Source: Bacteroidales bacterium UBA4318
GTDB taxonomy: Bacteria > Bacteroidota > Bacteroidia > Bacteroidales > UBA932
DNA length: 13,666 nt
Reading direction: 5' to 3'
Assembly: GCA_002393895.1 (NCBI GenBank)
Contig: DGUE01000045.1
Coordinates: forward strand, 1 to 13,666
Part shown: piece by piece, positions 1-6,663 of the stretch
Numbering within the stretch: the first letter of the stretch is position 1
Layout: every line of letters begins with the position of its first letter
Made by a program: the position numbers and the translations under genes
The notes under the pieces: generated by a model
What the model was told of the DNA's origin: nothing
Databases searched by the model: none
What the model saw: the letters and a program-made list of their open reading frames with translations, nothing else

Positions 1-1110
1 GAAAACTTCAAGACGGCGCCCTGCAACGGTCTGTTGGACCAGGCTATGGCGCTCAGGTGGGTACACGAAAACATCGCCGCTTTCGGTGGCGACCCTGACA
101 ACGTGACCATCTTCGGACAAAGTGCCGGCGGTGGCTCTGTTTCCATTCTGCCGGTCCTGAAAGAGGCGAACCGGTATTTTCAGAAGGTCATCGCCCAGAG
201 CGGCTCTACCACCTTGGCCTTCCCGGTCGACTGCGAATCCGCACAGGGCAAGACCAAGGCCCTGCTCGAGTATACCGGCTGCAAGACCATGGACGACATC
301 ATGGCTCTGAGCGAAGAGGAACTCTATAAGGCGTATGTCGAAGCGGTCGGCAAGTATACATCCTGCCCCTACTACGGAACCGAGGTACTCCCCGAGGCGC
401 CCATTGAGCTGTATAAAAAAGGCTACGCAAAGCACATAGCCATCATGGCAGGCAGCACGGCCGATGAGGCCAGACTGTTCATGGGCGAGGACGCGGGTCT
501 GAACCTGGAAGAGCAGAAGCTATTTGCCCAGCGCGCTGTGGGCGATGCAGCCAAATATCTGAAGGAAGATGACAAGAAATATTACGAGGAATTCTGGCGT
601 GTCTGCAGGACCCAGGAACCGGGACTGATTGAAACAGAGTTCATCAATGAACTGATGTTCAGAGTCCCTATGCTCCAGCAGCTTGACGCACAGAGTGCAT
701 TCAACAAAACGTTCTGTTACTACTGGGCGTACCCGGGCAGTAACCCAGATGTGGGAGCAGCGCACTCGGTGGAGCTCCTGTTCGTGTTCAACCTTCGCGG
801 GATCGGGACAAACAGTCCCTTCAACGGCACGAATATCCCCGACGAGATGTTTAAGACCGTTCAGCAGATGTGGACCAATTTCGCCCGATGCGGCAACCCG
901 TCTACAGACCAGGTTGAATGGAAGGCGTACACGGCTAAAGACCCGAATGTCTTGGTCATCGCCGGGCCGGATGATATGCATAACGAACGTGGCCTTCTGG
1001 CCGATCAGTACAAGGCCGTGACCCCCTTGTTAGGTTATTACCAGTTCATGGACAAGTACTTTACCCCTCACTACCTCATGGATATCATTGCCGCGCGCAA
1101 TAAAAAGTAA
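1..1110 (+). CDS. Type-B carboxylesterase, 3' part (5' end outside window)
   Basis: The frame is open from base 1, so the gene enters from the left; 369 residues and the TAA stop are visible, against roughly 500-550 for the family. It hydrolyses carboxylic esters with an alpha/beta-hydrolase fold. The GLLDQxxALxWVxxNIxxFGGDPxNVTIFG block is diagnostic, and the nucleophile lies in GQSAGG (Ser codon at 121-123). An acid is likely in the GSTADEARLF block and the catalytic His in GAAHSVELLFVF, so the triad looks complete. The exact substrate cannot be told; bacterial members act on aryl, acyl or xenobiotic esters. A possible small membrane peptide gene and an amidohydrolase gene follow on the same strand, suggesting one catabolic cluster. 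The TTG at 34 is not a start; it is an internal Leu codon of the GLLDQ motif. Confidence 0.93.
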   Translation, partial: ENFKTAPCNGLLDQAMALRWVHENIAAFGGDPDNVTIFGQSAGGGSVSILPVLKEANRYFQKVIAQSGSTTLAFPVDCESAQGKTKALLEYTGCKTMDDIMALSEEELYKAYVEAVGKYTSCPYYGTEVLPEAPIELYKKGYAKHIAIMAGSTADEARLFMGEDAGLNLEEQKLFAQRAVGDAAKYLKEDDKKYYEEFWRVCRTQEPGLIETEFINELMFRVPMLQQLDAQSAFNKTFCYYWAYPGSNPDVGAAHSVELLFVFNLRGIGTNSPFNGTNIPDEMFKTVQQMWTNFARCGNPSTDQVEWKAYTAKDPNVLVIAGPDDMHNERGLLADQYKAVTPLLGYYQFMDKYFTPHYLMDIIAARNKK

Positions 1111-1134
1111 GGAGGAAAAACAGAGGATCTGCAC

Positions 1135-1266
1135 ATGAAAGTGCGGGGATTCTTATCAATCATACTGTATATGATAGGCCTGACGCTTTCCTACACCATC
1201 GGTAACCGGATCATCGCTAATCCATCAAACCGTAAACTCTATTTCGTAGCCGGTTTTACCTTATAA
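1135..1266 (+). CDS. Possible 43-residue single-span membrane peptide
   Basis: This short ORF starts at ATG 1135 and ends at TAA 1264-1266. It begins 24 nt after the esterase stop and follows a strong purine run, AAGGAGG, just after that stop, with a second purine patch (AGAGGA) closer to the start. The peptide begins MKVRGFLSIILYMIGLTLSY, a basic start followed by one hydrophobic segment (about residues 5-22), then a polar stretch with NRIIANPSNRK. I recognise no family. It could be a genuine small membrane protein, the remnant of a larger membrane protein, or a chance ORF. The remaining 41 nt before the amidohydrolase hold an AT-rich triple repeat. Confidence 0.4.
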   Translation: MKVRGFLSIILYMIGLTLSYTIGNRIIANPSNRKLYFVAGFTL

Positions 1267-1267
1267 T

Positions 1268-1294
1268 GATTACTTAGATTACTTAGATTACTTA
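1268..1294 (+). repeat. Three tandem copies of the 9-mer GATTACTTA
   Basis: Three perfect head-to-tail copies of GATTACTTA lie at 1268, 1277 and 1286, immediately before AAACAATTAGATT and the amidohydrolase ATG at 1308. A partial fourth copy (TTAGATTA) lies at 1301-1308. The tract is unstructured and A/T-rich, as is usual for Bacteroidota translation-initiation regions that lack a Shine-Dalgarno sequence. Copy-number change by slippage could alter the leader length. No function is shown. Confidence 0.7.
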
Positions 1295-1307
1295 AAACAA
1301 TTAGATT

Positions 1308-3038
1308 ATGTTTAAGATAAAGAATTGGGTTCTGGCCGTTATCCTTATTTGCGGCGCCATGTCTGTACTCACGTCATGTGCGGACAAGGCCGACCTCGTG
1401 GTCTATGGCAAGATTTTCACAGCCGAAGGCAATCAGATTGTAGAGGCCTTTGCCGTAAAAGACGGCAAATACATCTATGTAGGCGACAAGGCCGGAGCCA
1501 AATCCTATATTCAAGAAGGAAAGACCGAAGTGCTTGATTATACCGGCAAGGGACTCGTGATGCCAGGCTGCGGCAATGGCCATGCCCATTATTCGATGGG
1601 TGTTGCCATCCCGTCAGTGGGAACGGTAATCAGCATGAATGACGATGTGGATACCTTTTTGAATGAAATCGTCCCTGCCGCGGTAAAGAAGGCCCGGGAG
1701 ACAGGGGCGACCGCCATCTTTGGCTTCGGCTGGAGTCTGTACACTTTCCAGGAGAAAATGCCTACCCGCCAGCAACTGGATGCCATCTGCGACGATATTC
1801 CCATTTACTTTGCCGATGAAGAAGGCCACAAGGGCCTGGCGAACACCCTATGTCTGGTCAAGGCCGGCATTATGAAGGAAGATGGCACGGTGCTCAAAAA
1901 AGGGAATGATATCCGAGGCGGAGAGATTGTCATGGGCCCGGACGGCACGCCGACCGGTTTCCTGAAAGAGCAGGCCGGCACGTACACCCGCTCTTTCCTG
2001 GACAATGAGCACCTCTATACCGTTGATGTAGCAAAAGCCAATATGGCGGTAATTCAGGATCAACTGTTGTCTGAAGGTTACACGATGTATATTGATGGTT
2101 GGGGCAACTATTTATACAATGACAATTTCTTCAAGGCGGCCCAACAGATGGACCAGGCCGGAGATATGCACTTCATGTTGGGCCTGACCTACGAGATTGA
2201 AAGCTGGATGAATGTGGACGAGGCCCTGCAGAAAGCCGTTAACGCCCAGAAGTACGCCTCAGCCCATGTCAAGCCGAACTGGGTCAAACTCTTTATGGAT
2301 GGTACGGTAGAAACCGGGACCGGTTTTGTGAATCCAGTCTATCCCGACGGACATCAGGGGCCGGCCAATTGGACGGAAGAGGAGTTGACCGACATCACGC
2401 GCAAGATGAATGCCAACGGGATGTCCATGCATATCCACACCATGGGCAACAAGGCCGTCAACACCGTTGTCAATGCATACGTCAATGGTGGAAAGGATGA
2501 GATGCGCAATACGGTGGTCCACGTGCATGGAGTTGAGGAGCCTGATTATCAGCGCATGGCAGACCATAACATCTATGCTGTTGCAAGTTTTCTCTGGCAT
2601 CATGCCAATGAAACGTCACTGGCCATGTTAGAGAAAGTACTCCCTGAGGGACTGAAGGACAAGGCCTATCCTATGAAATCCTTCTTCGACTATGGGGTCA
2701 ACGTATCTTCTCACTCCGACTTCCCTGCATTGGGCGGCTCTCCCGGCGATCCGTTCGGGATTATGGAGATTGCAACGACCGGTGTCCTTTACGGTGAGGA
2801 ACATGCGACCCCCTGGTGGCCGGAAGAACTCCTGACCCGCGAGCAGGCACTCACCGCCCTCACCATCAATGTCGCCAACCAGATGTTCATCGAGAAGGAA
2901 AGAGGCAGCATCAGCAAGGGGAAATATGCTGATTTCCTCCTAGTCGATAAGGATGTGCTCTCCTGCCCGGTGACCGAGATTCACGAGGCGAAGCCCGAAG
3001 CGACCTATTTCGAAGGAAAGAAGGTTTTCCCCAAATGA
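1308..3038 (+). CDS. YtcJ-like metal-dependent amidohydrolase, predicted lipoprotein
   Basis: This 576-residue amidohydrolase-superfamily protein (amidohydrolase 3/YtcJ branch) hydrolyses amide or related C-N bonds with bound metal; the substrate is unknown. Residues 1-24 form a lipoprotein signal: a basic start (MFKIKNW), a hydrophobic core and LTSC with the lipidated Cys at 24, so the enzyme is probably anchored in the envelope. Metal and catalytic motifs are in family order: HAH at 92-94, VKLFMDG with a candidate carboxylated Lys at 327, MHIHTMG (His 375 and 377), HVHG (His 405 and 407) and SHSDFP with Asp 471. The C-terminus has the usual ERGSISKGKYADFLLVD strand. Length and order match the family. 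No Shine-Dalgarno sequence is evident. It follows the carboxylesterase and ends 5 nt from the convergent esterase gene. Confidence 0.93.
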   Translation: MFKIKNWVLAVILICGAMSVLTSCADKADLVVYGKIFTAEGNQIVEAFAVKDGKYIYVGDKAGAKSYIQEGKTEVLDYTGKGLVMPGCGNGHAHYSMGVAIPSVGTVISMNDDVDTFLNEIVPAAVKKARETGATAIFGFGWSLYTFQEKMPTRQQLDAICDDIPIYFADEEGHKGLANTLCLVKAGIMKEDGTVLKKGNDIRGGEIVMGPDGTPTGFLKEQAGTYTRSFLDNEHLYTVDVAKANMAVIQDQLLSEGYTMYIDGWGNYLYNDNFFKAAQQMDQAGDMHFMLGLTYEIESWMNVDEALQKAVNAQKYASAHVKPNWVKLFMDGTVETGTGFVNPVYPDGHQGPANWTEEELTDITRKMNANGMSMHIHTMGNKAVNTVVNAYVNGGKDEMRNTVVHVHGVEEPDYQRMADHNIYAVASFLWHHANETSLAMLEKVLPEGLKDKAYPMKSFFDYGVNVSSHSDFPALGGSPGDPFGIMEIATTGVLYGEEHATPWWPEELLTREQALTALTINVANQMFIEKERGSISKGKYADFLLVDKDVLSCPVTEIHEAKPEATYFEGKKVFPK

Positions 3039-3043
3039 GAATC

Positions 3044-3736
3044 CTATCGGATAAGTTGCATCATTACCCATAGAAACGCTTTGGCAGTACGTTTGTCGGC
3101 ATCCACGAAATGGTTGCCCGGATTCCATTCCAACGTGGTCTCTACGGAGTCCGATGCAGAAAGGATATCGGCATAGGCCCGGATACAATCTTCGACCGTT
3201 GCCATCGTCTTGTTTTTAGACTTGTACTCCTTGTCTCCCAGGCTCAGGTAGATCTTCCCGGCACGGGGCGTGTGCGTCCGGACGAAATCCATCCAGCCGG
3301 GATACCAGACCGAGGGAGATGCCGCAGCGATCCCGGTAAAGGAAGGACTCTCATACGCGCACCAAAGTGCGAAAAGAGCGGCAAGCGAATACCCGCCGAG
3401 TATCTTTTCAGCGCCCTTCAGCGTGGGGAACAGGGCTTCCATTTCCGGGATCAAATCCCCTTCTATAAGCCGTAGGGTTTCGGGGGCTCCATCGCCAAAA
3501 GGATCTTTCCCGAAGACCGGTTCCGACGCCCAGGGAGCCAGTTCCTTGTTCCAATCTTCGATGATCAGCGTGGCCAGGGCAAACGGGCGGGCGGTCCCGG
3601 CCTTCAGCGTTTCGATCTCCTTGTCCAGAAAGTCCAGATCACGCAGATCCATCGGCTCCAAAAGCAGCACCTCCGGTTCCTCGTCTGCAAAAACGAAGCA
3701 CCGTTTTCCTGCGATCGTTATCTCTTTCTTTATCAT
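3044..3736 (-). CDS. Alpha/beta-hydrolase, putative esterase family (Fes/IroE/esterase D-like)
   Basis: This 230-residue cytoplasmic hydrolase has no signal peptide. The nucleophile elbow is GGYSLAALFA with Ser 117, followed by AAASPSVWYP, typical of the putative-esterase fold (enterochelin-esterase/esterase D group). The LSLGDKE strand near 164-170 marks the place where the acid normally sits, and NPGNHF gives the catalytic His 209. The start at 3736 (MIKKEITIAG) is the first ATG and gives a normal family length. The substrate cannot be assigned. The gene is convergent with the amidohydrolase with only 5 nt between stop codons, and no terminator hairpin is visible there. A near-consensus minus-strand box (TATGCTTTG, one base too long) lies upstream but is not called as a promoter. 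Confidence 0.85.
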   Translation of the reverse strand: MIKKEITIAGKRCFVFADEEPEVLLLEPMDLRDLDFLDKEIETLKAGTARPFALATLIIEDWNKELAPWASEPVFGKDPFGDGAPETLRLIEGDLIPEMEALFPTLKGAEKILGGYSLAALFALWCAYESPSFTGIAAASPSVWYPGWMDFVRTHTPRAGKIYLSLGDKEYKSKNKTMATVEDCIRAYADILSASDSVETTLEWNPGNHFVDADKRTAKAFLWVMMQLIR

Positions 3737-3806
3737 AACACTTGGCCCATGTAACGCAAAGCATACCGCTAATTTACCACTTTTGCTTGATAATGCCTAA
3801 CGGGGG

Positions 3807-3837
3807 TTGGAATTATGCGGCAAACTCTTTAATTTTG
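3807..3837 (+). promoter_or_regulatory. Bacteroidota-type promoter (TTG-N20-TAATTTTG)
   Basis: TTG at 3807-3809 is separated by 20 nt from TAATTTTG at 3830-3837, matching the Bacteroides housekeeping pattern TTG, 19-21 nt, TAnnTTTG. The predicted start of transcription is about 3841-3845, on top of the ATG at 3842, so that frame would be read from a leaderless or nearly leaderless mRNA; otherwise translation starts at the ATG at 3925 in another frame. Confidence 0.65.
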
Positions 3838-3841
3838 GAAT

Positions 3842-4107
3842 ATGGAAAAAATCCTTAGTTATAACGACCTCCCGCGCTGCACCGAATTCGTCAACTACTG
3901 CCAGCAGTTCAACCGGTCGATTCTATGCTCAGAATGGATGGCCCGGTCAACGGGAAACAGCAGTGCCACTATCCCTGGAACCCCGTCGTCGATGGCAAAC
4001 CGGTCCCCTTTGAAGAAGAACCGGCCGTCTGGTTCCACGACCTGTTCTATCCCGATCATACCCCCTACAGCGAAGACGAGATTCGCTTCATAAAAGAGAT
4101 GACCCGC
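3842..4107 (+). pseudogene. Frameshifted, truncated ORF of unknown family
   Basis: Two frames look coding in succession. Frame 2 from ATG 3842 begins MEKILSYNDLPRCTEFVNYC and loses protein-like composition near 3925. Frame 1 from about 3925 then reads GPVNGKQQCHYPWNPVVDGK, DLFYPDHTPYSEDEIRF and IKEMTR, with strong G/C third positions until about 4107. After that the DNA belongs to the minus-strand DUF5131 gene, and the rest of this frame is not protein-like. The simplest reading is a gene with a one-base frameshift whose 3' end was lost when the DUF5131/toxin-antitoxin segment arrived. Alternatives are a real short protein starting at 3925 or a sequencing indel. I do not recognise the family. 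Its promoter is intact. Confidence 0.45.
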
Positions 4108-4894
4108 TGTCTTTCCACTCGAATCTCACCTTCTCAGGCACAAGGTATTTGACAATCTTGTAGTCGATATTTGCCTTGTGAGCCTGACTTAGTTGATAGC
4201 AACGTCTCACGTAGTACTTTTTCCCGTCCTTGATGAAATGAGCGCCCGTCTGATGGAAACGGAAGGGAATGCCTTTGGCAATACACTGCTCACGAATGGC
4301 GAGAACCCAGTCGTAGTCACAGGGACGAGCGTCAACTCCAGATTCACCTCCCACAGAGACTTCCTCTATCTGCTCGTCCAAATAGGGAGACAAGTCTATG
4401 GCAGAGATAAGCGGTGATGCAATGATGCTCTTGTGCTTGATGGGGAGGGATAGGAAAATGGGAAGCCGATAATCGGCCATGGCCTGGTTTTCTACCGTAC
4501 ACCCAACAATTACATTATCATAGCCTTCGCCCCAGTCTTCCGGGATGCACTCCATGAACCGGTCTATCCGCTTTGTGAAAAAATAGAAATATAGGTCGTC
4601 CCGCCGCTTCATCATTTCCCAGCATTCAGGCCGCCACGGGTCGGCGTCTTTCAACAGGAAATCCGAAGTGAAGCAAGTGAACACAATCTTCCCGCTTTCT
4701 ATCTTCCAGGATTTGTCGCGCCTTTTCTTGACAGGGAGATAGAAGTTGCCGGTCTTTCTGCATTCGCGGCTGGAAATCTCGCTGCCATACATCTCATCCT
4801 GCCTGTAAACATAGCAGTATTTGCAACCGGGGCTTATCTTGGTGCAACCATGCCACGGATTCCAGTCAGCATATACTTCCCAGTTCTCTGTCAT
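4088..4894 (-). CDS. DUF5131 family (phage Gp37/Gp68-like) cysteine-cluster protein
   Basis: This 268-residue protein carries the DUF5131 signature WNPWHGCTKISPGCKYCY, with cysteines 17, 24 and 27 (CX6CX2C), a radical-SAM-like arrangement expected to hold an iron-sulfur cluster. Further family blocks are FTCFTSDFL, FFTKRID, VIVGCTVENQ, VSVGGESG and RFHQTGAHFIKDGK. Members are common in phages and mobile regions; the biochemical reaction is not established as far as I know. The start used here is ATG 4894, giving MTENWEVYADWNPWHGC. The frame extends upstream another 36 codons to ATG 5002 but is broken by a TAG at 4919-4921, so the native protein may once have been about 304 residues. The 3' end overlaps the truncated plus-strand ORF. 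Confidence 0.88.
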   Translation of the reverse strand: MTENWEVYADWNPWHGCTKISPGCKYCYVYRQDEMYGSEISSRECRKTGNFYLPVKKRRDKSWKIESGKIVFTCFTSDFLLKDADPWRPECWEMMKRRDDLYFYFFTKRIDRFMECIPEDWGEGYDNVIVGCTVENQAMADYRLPIFLSLPIKHKSIIASPLISAIDLSPYLDEQIEEVSVGGESGVDARPCDYDWVLAIREQCIAKGIPFRFHQTGAHFIKDGKKYYVRRCYQLSQAHKANIDYKIVKYLVPEKVRFEWKDSGSSLL

Positions 4895-4918
4895 TGTTCT
4901 TTTGATATGGTCAATGGC

Positions 4919-5002
4919 CTAATCAATGCTTCGCTCCGGGTCGATGGTCTGATTGATCCGCTCCGCAGCAACCTGGGCCATCCATTGCTTGTTCGATGTC
5001 AT
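4919..5002 (-). CDS. 27-codon ORF in frame with DUF5131, ended by an amber codon
   Basis: ATG 5002 follows an AGGAGG (complement of 5016-5021) at 13 nt and reads MTSNKQWMAQVAAERINQTI then DPERSID before TAG. The next codons, AIDHIKRT, continue in the same frame directly into the ATG of the DUF5131 gene. One base change (for example CAG to TAG) would explain this, so it is probably the original N-terminus of DUF5131 cut by a nonsense mutation. It could also be an upstream leader peptide. Amber recoding is unlikely because neighbouring genes end in TAG. Confidence 0.45.
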   Translation of the reverse strand: MTSNKQWMAQVAAERINQTIDPERSID

Positions 5003-5019
5003 GATAAAATCTCATCCTC

Positions 5020-5198
5020 CTATATCTTTCCAATCTTTTTCAGGAACTCCAGAGGCGTGACAACGATAGGTGTCTTGGGGAAATGCTTCGTGTTTCCAGT
5101 AACAAGGTATCCAAAGCCAACACTACAGCGGTATCCGACCGCTTTGATATCATAGCCGACACGAGTATATTCGTGTCAAATACGGCATAGATTTTCAT
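5020..5198 (-). pseudogene. PIN-domain toxin with internal deletion and frameshift
   Basis: The start reads MKIYAVFDTNILVSAMISKR, the first strand and metal-binding Asp (residue 8) of a PIN-family ribonuclease toxin. The 3' end, in another frame, reads GYLVTGNTKHFPKTPIVV and TPLEFLKKIGKI up to TAG 5020-5022, which is the family's C-terminus. Only 179 nt separate them, whereas the family is about 140 residues, so roughly 80 residues including the other acidic active-site positions are missing, with a frame change at the junction near the middle. In the first frame translation ends at TGA 5040-5042 after 52 residues. The ATG overlaps the antitoxin stop (ATGA) and follows AAGGAGG (complement of 5204-5210), so the fragment is still translatable but should be inactive. 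Confidence 0.82.
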
Positions 5199-5491
5199 CT
5201 TTCCCTCCTTGCTGCGCGAATTTCCTCATTGATTTCTTCAAGCGACATTTCGGGAAAGGCGCCGGCTTCGGCCATTGCGCGAATGGCACGGAATGCTTTG
5301 AGGCCATCATTTTCTTCCGCAGCAACTGATTTGTCGCCGCGAATCTCAAAAGGAATCTTACCGCGTTGAACAACTGCCTTTGCAAATATATTCATAGCGG
5401 TATTGGCACTCATGCCAAACTGTGAGCAGAGCGAATCGAAGGAACTCTTAAGGCCGGAATCCATTCGGACAGTCATTGAAACCTGGGACAT
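5195..5491 (-). CDS. RelB/DinJ-family antitoxin
   Basis: This 98-residue antitoxin has an N-terminal ribbon-helix-helix: MSQVSMTVRMDSGLKSSFDS, then GMSANTAMNIFAKAVVQR and GKIPFEI, the standard DinJ pattern. The C-terminal half (EENDGLKAFRAIRAMAEAG onward) is charged and helical, as expected for the toxin-wrapping part. The protein normally dimerises, binds its own promoter and neutralises the toxin encoded next to it. Here the stop overlaps the toxin ATG by 4 nt (ATGA), the classical coupling, but that toxin is a deletion remnant, so this is now an orphan antitoxin. A well-formed promoter with a palindrome over its -7 box lies just upstream, consistent with autoregulation. Confidence 0.85.
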   Translation of the reverse strand: MSQVSMTVRMDSGLKSSFDSLCSQFGMSANTAMNIFAKAVVQRGKIPFEIRGDKSVAAEENDGLKAFRAIRAMAEAGAFPEMSLEEINEEIRAARRER

Positions 5492-5511
5492 AATTCAATC
5501 ATTTAGTACTG

Positions 5512-5541
5512 CAAATATAATATATTTATGTCAATATGCAA
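5512..5541 (-). promoter_or_regulatory. Antitoxin promoter (TTG-N19-TATATTTG) with palindromic operator
   Basis: On the minus strand TTG (5541-5539) is followed after 19 nt by TATATTTG (5519-5512), a perfect Bacteroidota promoter, ending about 20 nt before the antitoxin ATG at 5491. A 15-bp perfect palindrome, AAATATA-A-TATATTT at 5513-5527, overlaps the -7 box and is a natural candidate for antitoxin binding. The whole 5492-5614 stretch is very A/T-rich; I see no other gene in it. Confidence 0.65.
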
Positions 5542-5614
5542 TAAATATACCGCAATTTGCCATAGAATATCAATTGCTTTACGGCGCTGCAATAAAATAA
5601 ATACAACAGGCTCA

Positions 5615-5788
5615 CTATAATCTCCTCAATTGATTGATATCCTTCTGAGACAGTGTCATCGCCATGTGGCAATCAGAAACTTTTTGGGGCTCCAAAATTC
5701 CATAGATTTCCGTAGAATTCCGCCACCATTTGAAGAAGAAAATGACTACCGGAAACTTGAAATTATATGCTTTGCCGAGGATGGGCAT
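5615..5788 (-). CDS. Hypothetical 57-residue protein, or frameshifted 3' half
   Basis: ATG 5788-5786 shares one base with the stop of the preceding ORF (TAATG), typical of translational coupling. The peptide starts MPILGKAYNFKFPVVIFFFK and ends TLSQKDINQLRRL. The same frame stays open upstream into the preceding ORF (to about 5839), so the two ORFs may equally be halves of one gene of about 120 codons split by a frameshift. I recognise no family. Composition in the second half looks protein-like. Confidence 0.35.
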   Translation of the reverse strand: MPILGKAYNFKFPVVIFFFKWWRNSTEIYGILEPQKVSDCHMAMTLSQKDINQLRRL

Positions 5789-5985
5789 TATATCCATTCT
5801 ACCCCACTGACATCCATTCGCTGTCGAGTCTTTCCCCAATCTGGAGAGTAATAAAAATCATAGTCTTTGAGCTCTCTGGAAATCCTGTTCAAGAACTCAA
5901 AACGTGGCTCGCCATAGTCGCCAGAGCTGCCGTATAGCAGCATCGTCTTCTCCGGCCTAGAGACTATGATGAACTTCGGGTGCAT
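5788..5985 (-). CDS. Hypothetical 65-residue protein behind the phosphatase gene
   Basis: ATG 5985 lies 2 nt after the TAG of the PHP phosphatase gene, so the two are almost certainly co-transcribed and translationally coupled. The peptide begins MHPKFIIVSRPEKTMLLYGS and contains the aromatic patch DYDFYYSPDWGKT. It has no signal, no membrane segment and no motif I recognise. It ends at TAA 5790-5788, overlapping the next ATG. It may be a stand-alone small protein or the 5' half of a gene broken by frameshift. Confidence 0.5.
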   Translation of the reverse strand: MHPKFIIVSRPEKTMLLYGSSGDYGEPRFEFLNRISRELKDYDFYYSPDWGKTRQRMDVSGVEWI

Positions 5986-5987
5986 TA

Positions 5988-6626
5988 CTATTCAAATACG
6001 TACTTGTCAAAGAAATCGGCATACTTCTTAGAATGCAAATCGCTTCCAACCCAGTCGTACATTCCCTCCGCCTGCAAGGCATCTGCCCGCACGGAAACCG
6101 CCTCGCCATACATCCCTTCCAGCGTCCCCAGATTTCGCTGGAATTGCGCCCCGGCCTCCTTCAAAAGCCGATAATCCTCCATCGTCAGATAAAGATACCG
6201 TTCCGGATGCGCCAGCACCGGCTGGTAACCCTCGGCCAGCAGCCAACGTATTTCGGCCGATGGTACAATATCTCCAATCTTCGTCGGGTCATGGATGGGC
6301 AGCTCCACCAGAATGTGGTTTCCCTCCCAGGGCAGCAGCCACCGGTTCTCGCGCACGTCCACCCAAGTCTCTGGAATAAGCCGGTACTCCATGGACGGCA
6401 CCAGCTCCAGCGTAATCCTGCGCGCATGGAGCTCCTTCCGGAGCAGTTCACAGGCCGATGCCACCGTCTTGGGTGTATTCCGGTAAAGGAAAGAACTGTG
6501 CGAGGTGCACACCACCCGCTCATACCCCCACGATGCCAGCTTCCCGGCCAGGAACACGGATTCCTCCAGCGTCTGTGCCCCGTCGTCCAGTCCGGGAAGA
6601 ATATGACAATGACAGTCAACTTTCAT
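5988..6626 (-). CDS. PHP-type tyrosine-protein phosphatase (CpsB/YwqE-like)
   Basis: This 212-residue PHP-fold phosphatase is of the CpsB/CapC/YwqE type, which removes phosphate from the tyrosine kinases that control capsule and exopolysaccharide export. Metal ligands are visible in order: DCHCHILPGLDDG (His 6, His 8, Asp 14 or 15), a CTSHSS block, the SMEY Glu, LAHPERY and SDLHS near the end. The start is ATG 6626 because the PHP motif begins at once and a perfect promoter ends 6 nt upstream. The frame stays open to 6737, but that extension (GVFLLYLQL-like junk) crosses the promoter, a terminator hairpin and regulatory element A. The mRNA would be leaderless or nearly so. No capsule genes are in view. 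Two small ORFs follow directly. Confidence 0.88.
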   Translation of the reverse strand: MKVDCHCHILPGLDDGAQTLEESVFLAGKLASWGYERVVCTSHSSFLYRNTPKTVASACELLRKELHARRITLELVPSMEYRLIPETWVDVRENRWLLPWEGNHILVELPIHDPTKIGDIVPSAEIRWLLAEGYQPVLAHPERYLYLTMEDYRLLKEAGAQFQRNLGTLEGMYGEAVSVRADALQAEGMYDWVGSDLHSKKYADFFDKYVFE

Positions 6627-6632
6627 AAGTTG

Positions 6633-6663
6633 CAAATATAGCAAAAAGACCGGGACGAAGCAA
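6633..6663 (-). promoter_or_regulatory. Promoter of the PHP phosphatase gene (TTG-N20-TATATTTG)
   Basis: On the minus strand TTG (6663-6661) is followed after 20 nt by TATATTTG (6640-6633), an exact match to the Bacteroidota consensus. The -7 box ends 6 nt before the ATG at 6626, so transcription should begin at or next to the start codon. The TTG lies inside the loop of the terminator-like hairpin at 6643-6677, so the two signals overlap. Confidence 0.7.

Noticed and set aside
1268..1294. CRISPR array or integration repeat
   Set aside because: The units are 9-mers without spacers and there are no cas genes, so this is a simple tandem repeat.
4919..4921. Amber codon read as glutamine (phage-style recoding)
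   Set aside because: The phosphatase, small esterase and PIN remnant all end in TAG here, so TAG acts as a stop in this genome; a point mutation is simpler.
4850..5155. 101-codon plus-strand ORF opposite the PIN remnant and DUF5131 start
   Set aside because: It is antisense to recognisable PIN and DUF5131 sequence and has no motif or promoter of its own.
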